A stretch of 34,810 bases of DNA. Source: Agromyces salentinus. GTDB taxonomy: Bacteria > Actinomycetota > Actinomycetes > Actinomycetales > Microbacteriaceae. Of the stretch, positions 8,529-16,068 are shown in pieces. The notes beneath the pieces were generated by a model that saw nothing but the letters and a program-made list of their open reading frames with translations, was not told the DNA's origin and searched no databases. The translations under genes and the position numbers were made by a program. Position 1 is the stretch's first letter, and each line of letters opens with the position of its first letter. The stretch lies in the NCBI RefSeq assembly GCF_009749395.1, contig NZ_WBIR01000029.1, forward strand, positions 1 to 34,810, in the 5' to 3' direction.

Positions 8529-9614
8529 ATGCAGGAACTCAAAGTAATCGGAGTCGAGAACGGCGCACTGCTGGCCGCATCCGACGATGGCGCGCGATTC
8601 CGGATCGAGATCGACGAGGTGCTGCAGTCGCGCATCCGTCAGGCGCAGCCCGAAGTCCATGCCGGCCCCAAACCGTCTCCGCGCGAGATCCAGGCGCTCA
8701 TCCGCTCCGGACTGTCCTCCGAGGAGGTCGCCCAGGTCACCGGCGCCTCCGTGGAGTACGTGCGCCGGTTCGAGGGCCCCGTGGTCGCCGAGCGCGAGCA
8801 CGTCGTCACGAGCGCGCTGGCCGTGCCCGTGCACGCGGTCGTCGAGACCGACGGCGACGAGCCCGTGACGTTCGGACTGGCGATCCGCGACCGGCTCGCC
8901 AAGCTCGGTGCCGAGGGCGAACGCTGGGCGAGCTGGAAGGACGAGGAGCGCGGCTGGATCGTCAAGCTCGAGTTCACCGCCGACGCGATCGACCACGACG
9001 CGCGGTGGGGATTCGAACCGCGCAAGCAGTCGCTGCAGCCGCTCAACTCCGAGGCGACGACCCTGTCGCAGCAGGGCGAGATCAAGGGCGGGCTCATGCC
9101 GCGACTGCGAGCCGTCGGACCCGATTCCGAGGAGTCCCGGTTCGACAGCGGCGCCTTCACCTTCGAGGAGCCGGCCGATTCGGTGGCCGACACCGCGCCT
9201 CATCTCGAACCGCTCCCCTACGCCCGCTCGACGCCGTCGGTGTCGAGCCCTGCCGTCTCCCGAGCGGCGATCAAGCGCGCCGACGAACCCGCTCAGGCCA
9301 TGGGCGAGACCGCCGACCTGCTGGAGGCGCTGCGTCGCCGCCGTGGTGAGCGTGAATCCTCCACCGGTGAGTCCGGTCAGCCCGAGCTGTCGCTGCCCGA
9401 GCCCGTCGCAGAGAAGCCGCAGGCGGCTGACGATGAGGGCGACCGCGAGGAGCGTCCGACCAACCCGAGCAGGTCGCTCTGGGGCGGCAAGGCGTCGGCC
9501 AACTCGAACCAGGGCCAGAACTCGTCGAATCGTGCACCCAAGAAGGGCCGTGCGTCGATGCCCAGCTGGGACGAGATCGTCTTCGGCGCGCGCACCGACG
9601 ACGACCTCGCCTGA
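8529..9614 (+). CDS. sepH: Septation protein SepH
   Basis: SepH binds FtsZ and stimulates its assembly in Streptomyces and mycobacteria (established for the family, formerly DUF3071). The protein has 361 residues. The conserved N-terminal domain (MQELKVIGVENGALLAASDDG ... PSPREIQALIRSGLSSEEVAQVTGASVEYVRRFEGPV) contains a helix-turn-helix-like segment at about 55-80. A long disordered middle follows, and the protein ends with the conserved motif MPSWDEIVFGAR. I chose the ATG at 8529, preceded by GGAAGGG; an upstream in-frame ATG adds 15 non-conserved residues. It is convergent with the benE-like gene; no strong terminator hairpin is seen in the 65 bp between them. Confidence 0.95.
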   Translation: MQELKVIGVENGALLAASDDGARFRIEIDEVLQSRIRQAQPEVHAGPKPSPREIQALIRSGLSSEEVAQVTGASVEYVRRFEGPVVAEREHVVTSALAVPVHAVVETDGDEPVTFGLAIRDRLAKLGAEGERWASWKDEERGWIVKLEFTADAIDHDARWGFEPRKQSLQPLNSEATTLSQQGEIKGGLMPRLRAVGPDSEESRFDSGAFTFEEPADSVADTAPHLEPLPYARSTPSVSSPAVSRAAIKRADEPAQAMGETADLLEALRRRRGERESSTGESGQPELSLPEPVAEKPQAADDEGDREERPTNPSRSLWGGKASANSNQGQNSSNRAPKKGRASMPSWDEIVFGARTDDDLA

Positions 9615-9679
9615 CCGTCGGCGAGCCGCGCCGGGTGGGATGATCGCACTCGGCGGCCATGTCGCGCCGCATCCGCCCG

Positions 9680-10846
9680 TCAGGAGCGAGGAACGCGCGG
9701 CCGTAGCCAGACGAGCATGAGTCCGCCGACCACGAGTCCCCAGAACGCCGAGCCGATGCCCGCAACCGCGATGCCCGAGGCGGTGACTAGGAACGTGCTG
9801 ATGGCGGGGATGCGCGACGGTGCCTCCTCGAGCGCCGCCGTGACGGAGGCGACGAGTGCCCCGAGCAGCGCCAATCCGGCGACCGCGGTGATGATGATCG
9901 GCGGCGACGCGCGGACGATCGCCGCCGCGAGCCCGGCCCCAACGCCGAGGACGAGGTAGGAGACGCCTGCCGAGACTGTCGCGACCCACCGCCGTGCCGG
10001 ATCGGGGTTGGACTCTGGACCCGCCATGATGGCCGCCGTGATGGCCGCGAGGTTGATCGCGTGGCCGCCGAAGAAGGCCGACCCGACGGTCGCGGCACCC
10101 GAGGTGACGAGCACCGGCCTCGGTGGCATGTCGTAGCCGAACGTCTTCATCACGGCGAACCCCGGCACGTTCTGGCCGGCCATGGTCACGACGAACAACG
10201 GCAGGCCGAGACCGACGATGACGGCCGGATCGAAGACGGGCGGCACGAACTCGAGGGACGGCAGCACTGCGGATGCCTCGAGGACCGAGGGGCCCGCGAG
10301 GATCGCGATGCCGACCACGGCGACCGCCATCGCGGCGGGCACGGCCCACCGCGGGGCGAGCCGTGCGAGGAGCAGCCACACCAGCACCATGGGGATCGCG
10401 ATGGCCGGCTGCTCGACGGCCGCGGTGACCGGTGCGATGCAGATCGGGAACAGGATGCCGGCGAGCATCGCGCTCGCGATCGGGCGCGGGATCGACGTGA
10501 TCAGGCGTCCGAATGCGGGCCAGAGCCCGGCGATCACGATGAGCGCGCCGCATACGAGGAACGCCCCGACCGCGGCACCGAACTGCTGGGTCGTCGCCGC
10601 GGCGGAGACGAGCAGCGCCGCGCCGGGCGTCGACCAGGCGAACGACACCGGGATGCGGAGCAGGACCGGCAGGAGGATGCAGGTCACGCCGGTCGCGATG
10701 CAGAGCGCGAAGAGGCCGGATGCCGCCTGCTGGTCGGTGGCACCGACCGCGGCGAAGCCGGCGATGACGAGTGCGAAGGAACTGGCGAAGCCCGTGATTG
10801 CGGCGATGACGCCCGCGATGACCGTGTGGAAGATGGCCGTGCGGGG
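9680..10846 (-). CDS. BenE-family transporter, no canonical start codon
   Basis: A hydrophobic protein with about twelve membrane helices similar to E. coli BenE/YdcO, a putative benzoate:H+ symporter. Recognisable stretches are IPVSFAWSTPGAALLV, ASAMLAGILFPI, LPLFVVTMAGQNVPGFAVMK and a C-terminal LVTASGIAVAGIGSAFWGLVVGG. The first usable start, GTG 10687, would give 335 residues and cut off the first helices. The frame upstream still encodes good BenE sequence (TVIAGVIAAITGFASSFALV, then VGATDQQAASGLFALCIATG) right up to the clpX TAA stop at 10849-10847, which is in the same frame. No ATG, GTG or TTG exists between them, so either a rare start (ACG or ATC around 10832-10840) is used or the start was lost. 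Counting from 10846 gives 388 codons, the family's normal length. Confidence 0.8.
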   Translation of the reverse strand, partial: PRTAIFHTVIAGVIAAITGFASSFALVIAGFAAVGATDQQAASGLFALCIATGVTCILLPVLLRIPVSFAWSTPGAALLVSAAATTQQFGAAVGAFLVCGALIVIAGLWPAFGRLITSIPRPIASAMLAGILFPICIAPVTAAVEQPAIAIPMVLVWLLLARLAPRWAVPAAMAVAVVGIAILAGPSVLEASAVLPSLEFVPPVFDPAVIVGLGLPLFVVTMAGQNVPGFAVMKTFGYDMPPRPVLVTSGAATVGSAFFGGHAINLAAITAAIMAGPESNPDPARRWVATVSAGVSYLVLGVGAGLAAAIVRASPPIIITAVAGLALLGALVASVTAALEEAPSRIPAISTFLVTASGIAVAGIGSAFWGLVVGGLMLVWLRPRVPRS

Positions 10847-12124
10847 TTAGGCGGACTTCTCGGCGCGGCGCGACTTGTGGGGCACGATCGTCGGCGCGGC
10901 GTTGTCGAGCACCGCAGCCCTGGTCACGACGACCCGGGCGACGCCGGTGGACGACGGCACCTCGAACATGATCGGCCCGAGCACCTCCTCCATGATGGCG
11001 CGCAGGCCACGTGCGCCGGTCTGGCGCAGCACGGCCAGGTCGGCGATCGCCTGCAGCGCCGCCTCCTCGAAGTCGAGCTCGACGCCGTCGAGCTCGAACA
11101 TGCGCTGGTACTGGCGCACGAGGGCGTTCTTCGGCACCGTGAGGATCTCCATGAGCGCCTCGCGGTCGAGCGGGGTCACGGTCGCCACGACCGGCAGTCG
11201 CCCGATGAACTCGGGGATCAGGCCGAACTTGTGCAGGTCTTCGGGGAGGACCTCGCTGAACAGCTGCGCGTCGCTCTCCTTGTTGTGCAGCGGAGCGCCG
11301 AAGCCGATGCCGCGCTTGCCCGCACGCGAGGAGATGATGCTCTCGAGTCCGGAGAAGGCACCCGCCACGATGAACAGCACGTTGGTCGTGTCGATCTGGA
11401 TGAACTCCTGGTGCGGGTGCTTGCGCCCGCCCTGCGGCGGCACCGAGGCCACCGTGCCCTCGAGGATCTTGAGCAGGGCCTGCTGCACGCCCTCGCCGGA
11501 CACGTCACGGGTGATCGACGGGTTCTCGGCCTTGCGGGCGATCTTGTCGACCTCGTCGATGTAGATGATGCCGGTCTCGGCCCGCTTGACGTCGTAGTCG
11601 GCGGCCTGGATCAGCTTGAGGAGGATGTTCTCGACGTCCTCGCCGACGTAGCCCGCCTCGGTCAGCGCCGTCGCGTCGGCCACGGCGAACGGCACGTTCA
11701 GCTGCTTCGCGAGGGTCTGCGCGAGGTAGGTCTTGCCGCAGCCCGTCGGCCCGATGAGCAGGATGTTCGACTTGGCGATCTCGACGTCGTCGTGCGGGCG
11801 GTCGGCCGTCGTGAGCGTCGTCTTGGCACGGACGCGCTTGTAGTGGTTGTACACCGCGACCGCGAGCGCCTTCTTGGCGCCCTCCTGGCCGATGACGTAC
11901 TCCTCGAGGAACGCGAAGATCTCCTTCGGCTTGGGAAGCTCGAACTCCCCCGTCGAGGTCTCGCCGGCTTCGGCCAGGCGCTCCTCGATGATCTCGTTGC
12001 AGAGCTCGACGCACTCATCGCAGATGTAGACGCCGGGTCCGGCGATGAGCTGCTGGACCTGCTTCTGGCTCTTTCCGCAGAACGAGCACTTGAGCAGATC
12101 GGCGCTCTCCCCGATGCGTGCCAT
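10847..12124 (-). CDS. clpX: ATP-dependent Clp protease ATP-binding subunit ClpX
   Basis: A hexameric AAA+ unfoldase that feeds substrates to ClpP1P2. The protein has 425 residues. It has an N-terminal zinc-binding domain (C13, C16, C35, C38), Walker A GPTGCGKT, Walker [10 protein letters not shown], the pore loops GYVG and RKH, the IGF loop that docks on ClpP (KRGIGFGAP), and a C-terminal sensor-2 region ([11 protein letters not shown]). The tail EKSA is natural for actinobacterial ClpX. GGGAGGG precedes the ATG. A strong hairpin (12255-12296) separates it from clpP2 and a TAGGCT -10 lies 31 nt upstream of the ATG, so it probably has its own promoter. Confidence 0.98.
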   Translation of the reverse strand: MARIGESADLLKCSFCGKSQKQVQQLIAGPGVYICDECVELCNEIIEERLAEAGETSTGEFELPKPKEIFAFLEEYVIGQEGAKKALAVAVYNHYKRVRAKTTLTTADRPHDDVEIAKSNILLIGPTGCGKTYLAQTLAKQLNVPFAVADATALTEAGYVGEDVENILLKLIQAADYDVKRAETGIIYIDEVDKIARKAENPSITRDVSGEGVQQALLKILEGTVASVPPQGGRKHPHQEFIQIDTTNVLFIVAGAFSGLESIISSRAGKRGIGFGAPLHNKESDAQLFSEVLPEDLHKFGLIPEFIGRLPVVATVTPLDREALMEILTVPKNALVRQYQRMFELDGVELDFEEAALQAIADLAVLRQTGARGLRAIMEEVLGPIMFEVPSSTGVARVVVTRAAVLDNAAPTIVPHKSRRAEKSA

Positions 12125-12154
12125 CGAACCCTCCCTGTCGACGAGTCTGTTCCG

Positions 12155-12160
12155 AGCCTA
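12155..12160 (-). promoter_or_regulatory. Probable -10 box of clpX (TAGGCT)
   Basis: TAGGCT on the minus strand lies 31 nt before the clpX ATG and downstream of the clpP2 terminator. The same hexamer is used at the pepN promoter. No clear -35 is seen 16-18 nt upstream. Confidence 0.5.
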
Positions 12161-12254
12161 GCCCGAGATCGGCGCCCGACGGCCAGACTCGCCCGGATTG
12201 CGCATCGCCCGGGTTCGCGCGCGGCGAACGCCCGAGAGGGTTTCACGGCCCGGA

Positions 12255-12296
12255 CATGACGGATGCCCCGGCGAATCCGCCGGGGCATCCGTCATG
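12255..12296 (-). terminator. Terminator of clpP1P2: perfect 19-bp hairpin
   Basis: Bases 12255-12273 and 12278-12296 are exact reverse complements separated by the 4-nt loop AATC. The stem contains the word GGATGCC. It starts 13 bp after the clpP2 stop codon. There is no U-tract, but its stability makes it a strong terminator candidate. The symmetry allows action in either direction. Confidence 0.85.
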
Positions 12297-12308
12297 CGAC
12301 TCGGTCGA

Positions 12309-12977
12309 TCAGCTCGTGATGGCCGGGAGGGCCTTGCGCGAGGTGAGGACCTGGTCGATGAGACCGTACTCATGGGCCTCGCGGGCCGAGAGGATCTTGT
12401 CGCGGTCGATGTCGAGGTTGACCTGCTCGGGCGTGCGGTTCGAGTGACGCGAGAGCGTCTCCTCGAGCCACGAGCGCATGCGCAGGATCTCGGCCGCCTG
12501 GATCTCGATGTCGGACGCCTGGCCGTGACCGGCCTCGCCCATCGCGGGCTGGTGGATCAGGACGCGCGCGTTCGGGAGGGCGAGACGCTTGCCGGGCGTG
12601 CCGGCGGCCGCGAGCACCGCCGCCGCCGAGGCCGCCTGTCCGAGCACGACCGTCATGACCTCGGGGCGGATGTACTGCATCGTGTCGTAGATCGCCGTCA
12701 TGGCCGTGAACGAGCCGCCGGGCGAGTTGATGTACATGATGATGTCGCGGTCGGGGTCCATCGACTCGAGCACCAGCAGCTGGGCCATGATGTCATCGGC
12801 GGACGCGTCGTCGACCTGCACGCCGAGGAAGATGATGCGATCCTCGAACAGCTTCGCGTAGGGGTCCTGGCGCTTGTACCCGTAGGCCGTGCGCTCCTCG
12901 AAGCTCGGCAGGATGTAGCGCGAACCCGGTGCCTGGACGCCGTTGAAGGCGGTGCCGCCGAAAGCGGGGATGTTCAT
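12309..12977 (-). CDS. clpP2: ATP-dependent Clp protease proteolytic subunit ClpP2
   Basis: A serine protease subunit which, with ClpP1, forms the mixed tetradecamer of actinobacteria. The protein has 222 residues with a short N-terminal extension. Catalytic triad by alignment: S117 (GQAASAAA), H142 (LIHQP) and D193 (DIDRD). Its active-site serine is followed by Ala-Ala rather than Met-Gly, as is typical of ClpP2. It lies 27 bp behind clpP1, preceded by a GA-rich ribosome-binding region (GAGAGAAGAGAGAAC). It is followed by a strong hairpin, so clpP1-clpP2 form one transcript. Confidence 0.96.
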   Translation of the reverse strand: MNIPAFGGTAFNGVQAPGSRYILPSFEERTAYGYKRQDPYAKLFEDRIIFLGVQVDDASADDIMAQLLVLESMDPDRDIIMYINSPGGSFTAMTAIYDTMQYIRPEVMTVVLGQAASAAAVLAAAGTPGKRLALPNARVLIHQPAMGEAGHGQASDIEIQAAEILRMRSWLEETLSRHSNRTPEQVNLDIDRDKILSAREAHEYGLIDQVLTSRKALPAITS

Positions 12978-13004
12978 TCGCTCGTTCTCTCTTCTCTCGG
13001 ATGC

Positions 13005-13589
13005 CTACGCCTGGGTTCCGCCGCCGCCGGTGACGTCGAGGGCGGATTCGCGGATGTGGTCGACGAAGCCGTACTCGAGTGCCTCCTGCGCGGTGAACCA
13101 GCGGTCGCGGTCGCCGTCGAGGTTGATCTGCTCGACGGACTTGCCCGTCTGGGCCGCGGTGATCTCGGCGAGCCGGTTCTTCATCGAGACGATGAGCTGG
13201 GCCTGCGTCTGGATGTCGCTCGCCGTGCCGCCGAAGCCGCCGTGCGGCTGGTGCAGCAGCACACGTGCGTTCGGGGTGATGTAGCGCTTACCCTTCGTGC
13301 CCGCCGTGAGGAGCAACTGCCCCATCGAGGCGGCCATGCCGATGCCGACGGTCACGATGTCGTTCGGGACGAACTGCATCGTGTCGTAGATGGCCATGCC
13401 CGCCGTGATCGACCCACCGGGCGAGTTCACGTAGAGGTAGATGTCCTTCTTCGGGTCCTCGGCGGCGAGCAGCAGCAGTTTCGCCGCGATCTCGTTGGCG
13501 TTCTCGTCACGCACCTCGGATCCGAGCCAGATGATGCGGTCCTTCAGCAGTCGATCGAAAACTCCGGTGCCGGGTGTCGCTTCGGCCAT
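13005..13589 (-). CDS. clpP1: ATP-dependent Clp protease proteolytic subunit ClpP1
   Basis: Partner of ClpP2 in the Clp peptidase. The protein has 194 residues with a complete triad: S88 (GMAASMG), H113 (LLHQP) and D162 (DGDRD). AGAAGGAG precedes the ATG at 13589. It opens the clpP1-clpP2 operon. Upstream is a CGC-N5-GCG motif resembling a ClgR site. The 145-bp gap to the TPR gene otherwise shows nothing distinct. Confidence 0.96.
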   Translation of the reverse strand: MAEATPGTGVFDRLLKDRIIWLGSEVRDENANEIAAKLLLLAAEDPKKDIYLYVNSPGGSITAGMAIYDTMQFVPNDIVTVGIGMAASMGQLLLTAGTKGKRYITPNARVLLHQPHGGFGGTASDIQTQAQLIVSMKNRLAEITAAQTGKSVEQINLDGDRDRWFTAQEALEYGFVDHIRESALDVTGGGGTQA

Positions 13590-13658
13590 GTGTCGCTCCT
13601 TCTGCGTTGTCGCGTTGTGTCGAATCTATCCGGTGCAACACGCGCGGAAGCGGCTGTT

Positions 13659-13669
13659 CGCCCTCGGCG
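13659..13669. promoter_or_regulatory. Possible ClgR operator (CGC-N5-GCG) upstream of clpP1
   Basis: CGCCCTCGGCG, flanked by TGTT on the left, lies 70-80 bp before the clpP1 ATG. ClgR activates clp genes in Streptomyces, Corynebacterium, Bifidobacterium and Mycobacterium through sites with a CGC-N5-GCG core. Only part of the wider consensus matches, and such a core is not rare in GC-rich DNA. Confidence 0.35.
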
Positions 13670-13734
13670 GATGCCGCGTCGTGACGGGTTCGCCCACAGC
13701 GGATCGAGTGCGCGGCACACGCGGGGACGCGGGA

Positions 13735-14220
13735 TCAGCCGGCCAGCTCGCGCGCGTACGCGGTGACGGATCTCGTATACCTGCGCAGGTGGGGAGCGAG
13801 GGTCAGCAGGGCGACGGACGCCGCACGCTCCGGGTGCCCGGACGACACCAGCGCGAGCGCGAGGAACGCCGCCACCTCGTCACGGTACGCGGCATCCGGG
13901 TACGCGGCCAGCTCGCCCTCCAGCAGTGCCAGCGCCCGGGCATCGTCGCCCAGGTTGCGGAGGCTGCTCGCCAGCTGGATCACGGCCTGCGGGCGGTGCT
14001 CGTCGTCGAGGCCGAGCTGCAGGGCGCGCTCGTAGAGCGGCACCGCCTCGGCCGGGCGATCCGCGTAGTCCCGGGCTCCCGCACGTTCGAAGACCGCGCG
14101 GGCATCTTCGGCTCCCCGTTCCGCCGCGATCTCGTCGATGCGGTCGACGACCTCCTGCGCCGTCAGCGTCCCGTCTGCGAGCTCCCAGACCGCGTCGACG
14201 CGCCGAGTCCACTCATCCAT
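13735..14220 (-). CDS. Tetratricopeptide-repeat protein
   Basis: A 161-residue soluble alpha-helical protein. An N-terminal helix region (MDEWTRRVDAVWELADG, then VVDRIDEIAAERG) is followed by TPR-like helices: AVPLYERALQLGLDDEHRPQAVIQLASSLRNLGDDARALALLEGELAAYPD. The region resembles the TPR_5 family, which mediates protein-protein contact. GGGAG precedes the ATG at 14220; an upstream extension of the frame is not conserved-looking. It sits between tig and clpP1, behind a terminator hairpin, in a position where it might interact with the proteostasis machinery, but no function is established. Confidence 0.85.
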   Translation of the reverse strand: MDEWTRRVDAVWELADGTLTAQEVVDRIDEIAAERGAEDARAVFERAGARDYADRPAEAVPLYERALQLGLDDEHRPQAVIQLASSLRNLGDDARALALLEGELAAYPDAAYRDEVAAFLALALVSSGHPERAASVALLTLAPHLRRYTRSVTAYARELAG

Positions 14221-14262
14221 CGTGATGCTCCCGTACTCATGCTGCGAGGCGGATGGGACGAC

Positions 14263-14293
14263 GCAGGGCCGGACGACATGCGCCCGGCCCTGC
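14263..14293 (-). terminator. Terminator hairpin behind tig
   Basis: GCAGGGCCGG (14263-14272) and CCGGCCCTGC (14284-14293) form a perfect 10-bp stem with an 11-nt loop, 20 bp after the tig stop codon. Confidence 0.75.
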
Positions 14294-14312
14294 ATCCAGC
14301 TGTTCGCCCGAA

Positions 14313-15740
14313 CTACTCGGCGTCGGCCTTCTTCGGTGCGCGCTTGCGGGCCGGCTTCTTCTCCTCCGCCGGCGCCTCGGCGTCCGCCTCGGGTGCGACC
14401 TCGGTCTCGGCCGGAACCTCGGCCTCATCGGCCGCGGGAGCCTCATCGGCGTCCTCGTCGTTCACGACGGCCGTGAACTCGGAGAGGTCGACGGCGTTGC
14501 CGGCGGCATCCGAAACCTTGGCCTTGCCGAGCGCGATCGCGAGCGCCTTGTTGCGCGCGACCTCGCCGACCATGGCGGGGATCTGGCCCTGCTGGCTCAG
14601 GATCTGCACGAACTCGTTCGGGTCCATGCCGTACTGGGCCGCACCCTGGACGAGGTACTGCGAGAGCTCCTCCTGGCTGACCTTGACCTGCTCGGCCTCG
14701 GCGATCGCGTCGAGCACGATCTGGGTCTGGAAGGCCTTGGTGCTGGCCTCGGTGACCTCGGCGCGGTGCTCGGCGTCCTCGAGGCGGTTCTCACCCTCGA
14801 GGTGGCGGTGCACCTCGTCCTGGATGACGCTGTCGGCGACCGGGACGTCGACGAGCTCGAGGAGCTTCTCGACGAGCAGGTCGCGGGCCTGCGAGCCCTG
14901 GCCGAACGACTTGGTACGGGCGACCTGCTCCTTGAGGCTCGTGGTGAGCTCCTCAAGGGTGTCGAACTCGCTGGCGATCTGGGCGAAGTCGTCGTCGGCC
15001 TCGGGGAGCTCGCGCTCCTTGACGGCACCGACGGTCACGGTGATCTCGGCGGTCTTGCCCTCGTGCTCGCCGCCCAGGAGCTTCGACGCGAACGTCGTGG
15101 TCTCACCGGCGGTGAGCGAGTCGAGCGCCTCGTCGATGCCCTCGAGCAGCTCGCCGGAGCCGAGCTCGTAGGAGATGCCGTTGGCCGTGTCGACCTCGAC
15201 GTCCTCGATGGTGGCGACCAGGTCGAGCGTCACGAAGTCGCCCTTGGCGGCCGGACGGTCGACCGTGACGAGCGTGCCGAACCGCGTGCGCAGGCGCTCG
15301 AGCTCTTCGGTGACCTCGTCATCGCCGACCTCGACCGAGTCGACCGTGAGCTCGAGGCCGTCGTAGGCCGGCAGCTCGATCTCGGGGCGCACGTCGACCT
15401 CGATGGCGAGCAGCAGGTCGCCCGAGAAGTCCTTGTCGCTGGGCCACTCGACGATGTCGGCCTCGGGGCGGCCGAGCGGACGGAGCTCGTGCTCGCTGAC
15501 CGCGGCCCGGAAGAAGCCGTCGAGACCCTCGTTCACGGCGTGCTCGAGCACGGCGCCCTTGCCGACGCGCTGGTCGATGATGGGCGGCGGCACCTTGCCC
15601 TTGCGGAAGCCGGGCACGTTGACCTGCTCGGCGATGTGCTCGTACGCGTGGGCGATGCTGGGCTTCAGCTCCTCGGGCGTCACCGAGATGGTGAGCTTGG
15701 CGCGAGTGGGGCTCAGCTTCTCAACCGAAGTGGTCGGCAT
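14313..15740 (-). CDS. tig: Trigger factor (ribosome-associated chaperone / prolyl isomerase)
   Basis: Binds nascent chains at the ribosomal tunnel exit. The protein has 475 residues. The N-terminal ribosome-binding domain carries the signature GFRKGKVPP, a central FKBP-type PPIase domain follows (about 150-240, including [15 protein letters not shown]), then a helical C-terminal chaperone domain. It ends in an acidic Ala/Glu/Pro tail closed by a Lys/Arg cluster ([15 protein letters not shown]), common in actinobacteria. CAGGAG precedes the ATG at 15740; upstream codons run into the gap before tRNA-Pro. That tRNA lies only 48 bp upstream on the same strand, so tig may be co-transcribed with it. 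Confidence 0.97.
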   Translation of the reverse strand: MPTTSVEKLSPTRAKLTISVTPEELKPSIAHAYEHIAEQVNVPGFRKGKVPPPIIDQRVGKGAVLEHAVNEGLDGFFRAAVSEHELRPLGRPEADIVEWPSDKDFSGDLLLAIEVDVRPEIELPAYDGLELTVDSVEVGDDEVTEELERLRTRFGTLVTVDRPAAKGDFVTLDLVATIEDVEVDTANGISYELGSGELLEGIDEALDSLTAGETTTFASKLLGGEHEGKTAEITVTVGAVKERELPEADDDFAQIASEFDTLEELTTSLKEQVARTKSFGQGSQARDLLVEKLLELVDVPVADSVIQDEVHRHLEGENRLEDAEHRAEVTEASTKAFQTQIVLDAIAEAEQVKVSQEELSQYLVQGAAQYGMDPNEFVQILSQQGQIPAMVGEVARNKALAIALGKAKVSDAAGNAVDLSEFTAVVNDEDADEAPAADEAEVPAETEVAPEADAEAPAEEKKPARKRAPKKADAE

Positions 15741-15788
15741 GTGAAGTTCTCCTGTTTGGTGGAAGTTCGTGTCGAGTCTCACGACCCG

Positions 15789-15863
15789 TCGGGGCGACAG
15801 GATTCGAACCTGCGACCTCCCGCTCCCAAAGCGGGCGCTCTAGCCAAGCTGAGCTACGCCCCG
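15789..15863 (-). tRNA. tRNA-Pro (anticodon TGG)
   Basis: On the minus strand the acceptor stem CGGGGCG pairs with CGCCCCG, followed by discriminator A. The D-arm reads TAGCTCAGCTTGGCTAGAGC, the anticodon arm is CCCGC-TTTGGGA-GCGGG with anticodon TGG, and the T-arm contains GGTTCGAATCC. CCA is not encoded. A possible -10 (TAGACT, 15939-15944, minus strand) lies 76 nt upstream. It is directly followed by tig. Confidence 0.97.
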
Positions 15864-16068
15864 AGTCGCTGACTCAACTCGTCAGTCACCTCGTGCGGGC
15901 ACGCCGAGAACGGCATGTGCACGGGGTTGACCCCGGAAAGTCTACTGCACGGGCGCCGGCGGTTTCTTCGTCGGCAGCAGAACCCGACCGACGGATGCCG
16001 CCGCGCCCGGCCGGCGCGCCTGTGGAGGGTTGCCCGTGCCGGGCTACCGCGCCTGCCAAGGTGGAGCC

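Noticed and set aside
10840..10855. ClpX-BenE fusion by stop-codon read-through
   Set aside because: The ClpX tail ends naturally in EKSA, a soluble unfoldase joined to a transporter makes little sense, and no read-through context is visible.
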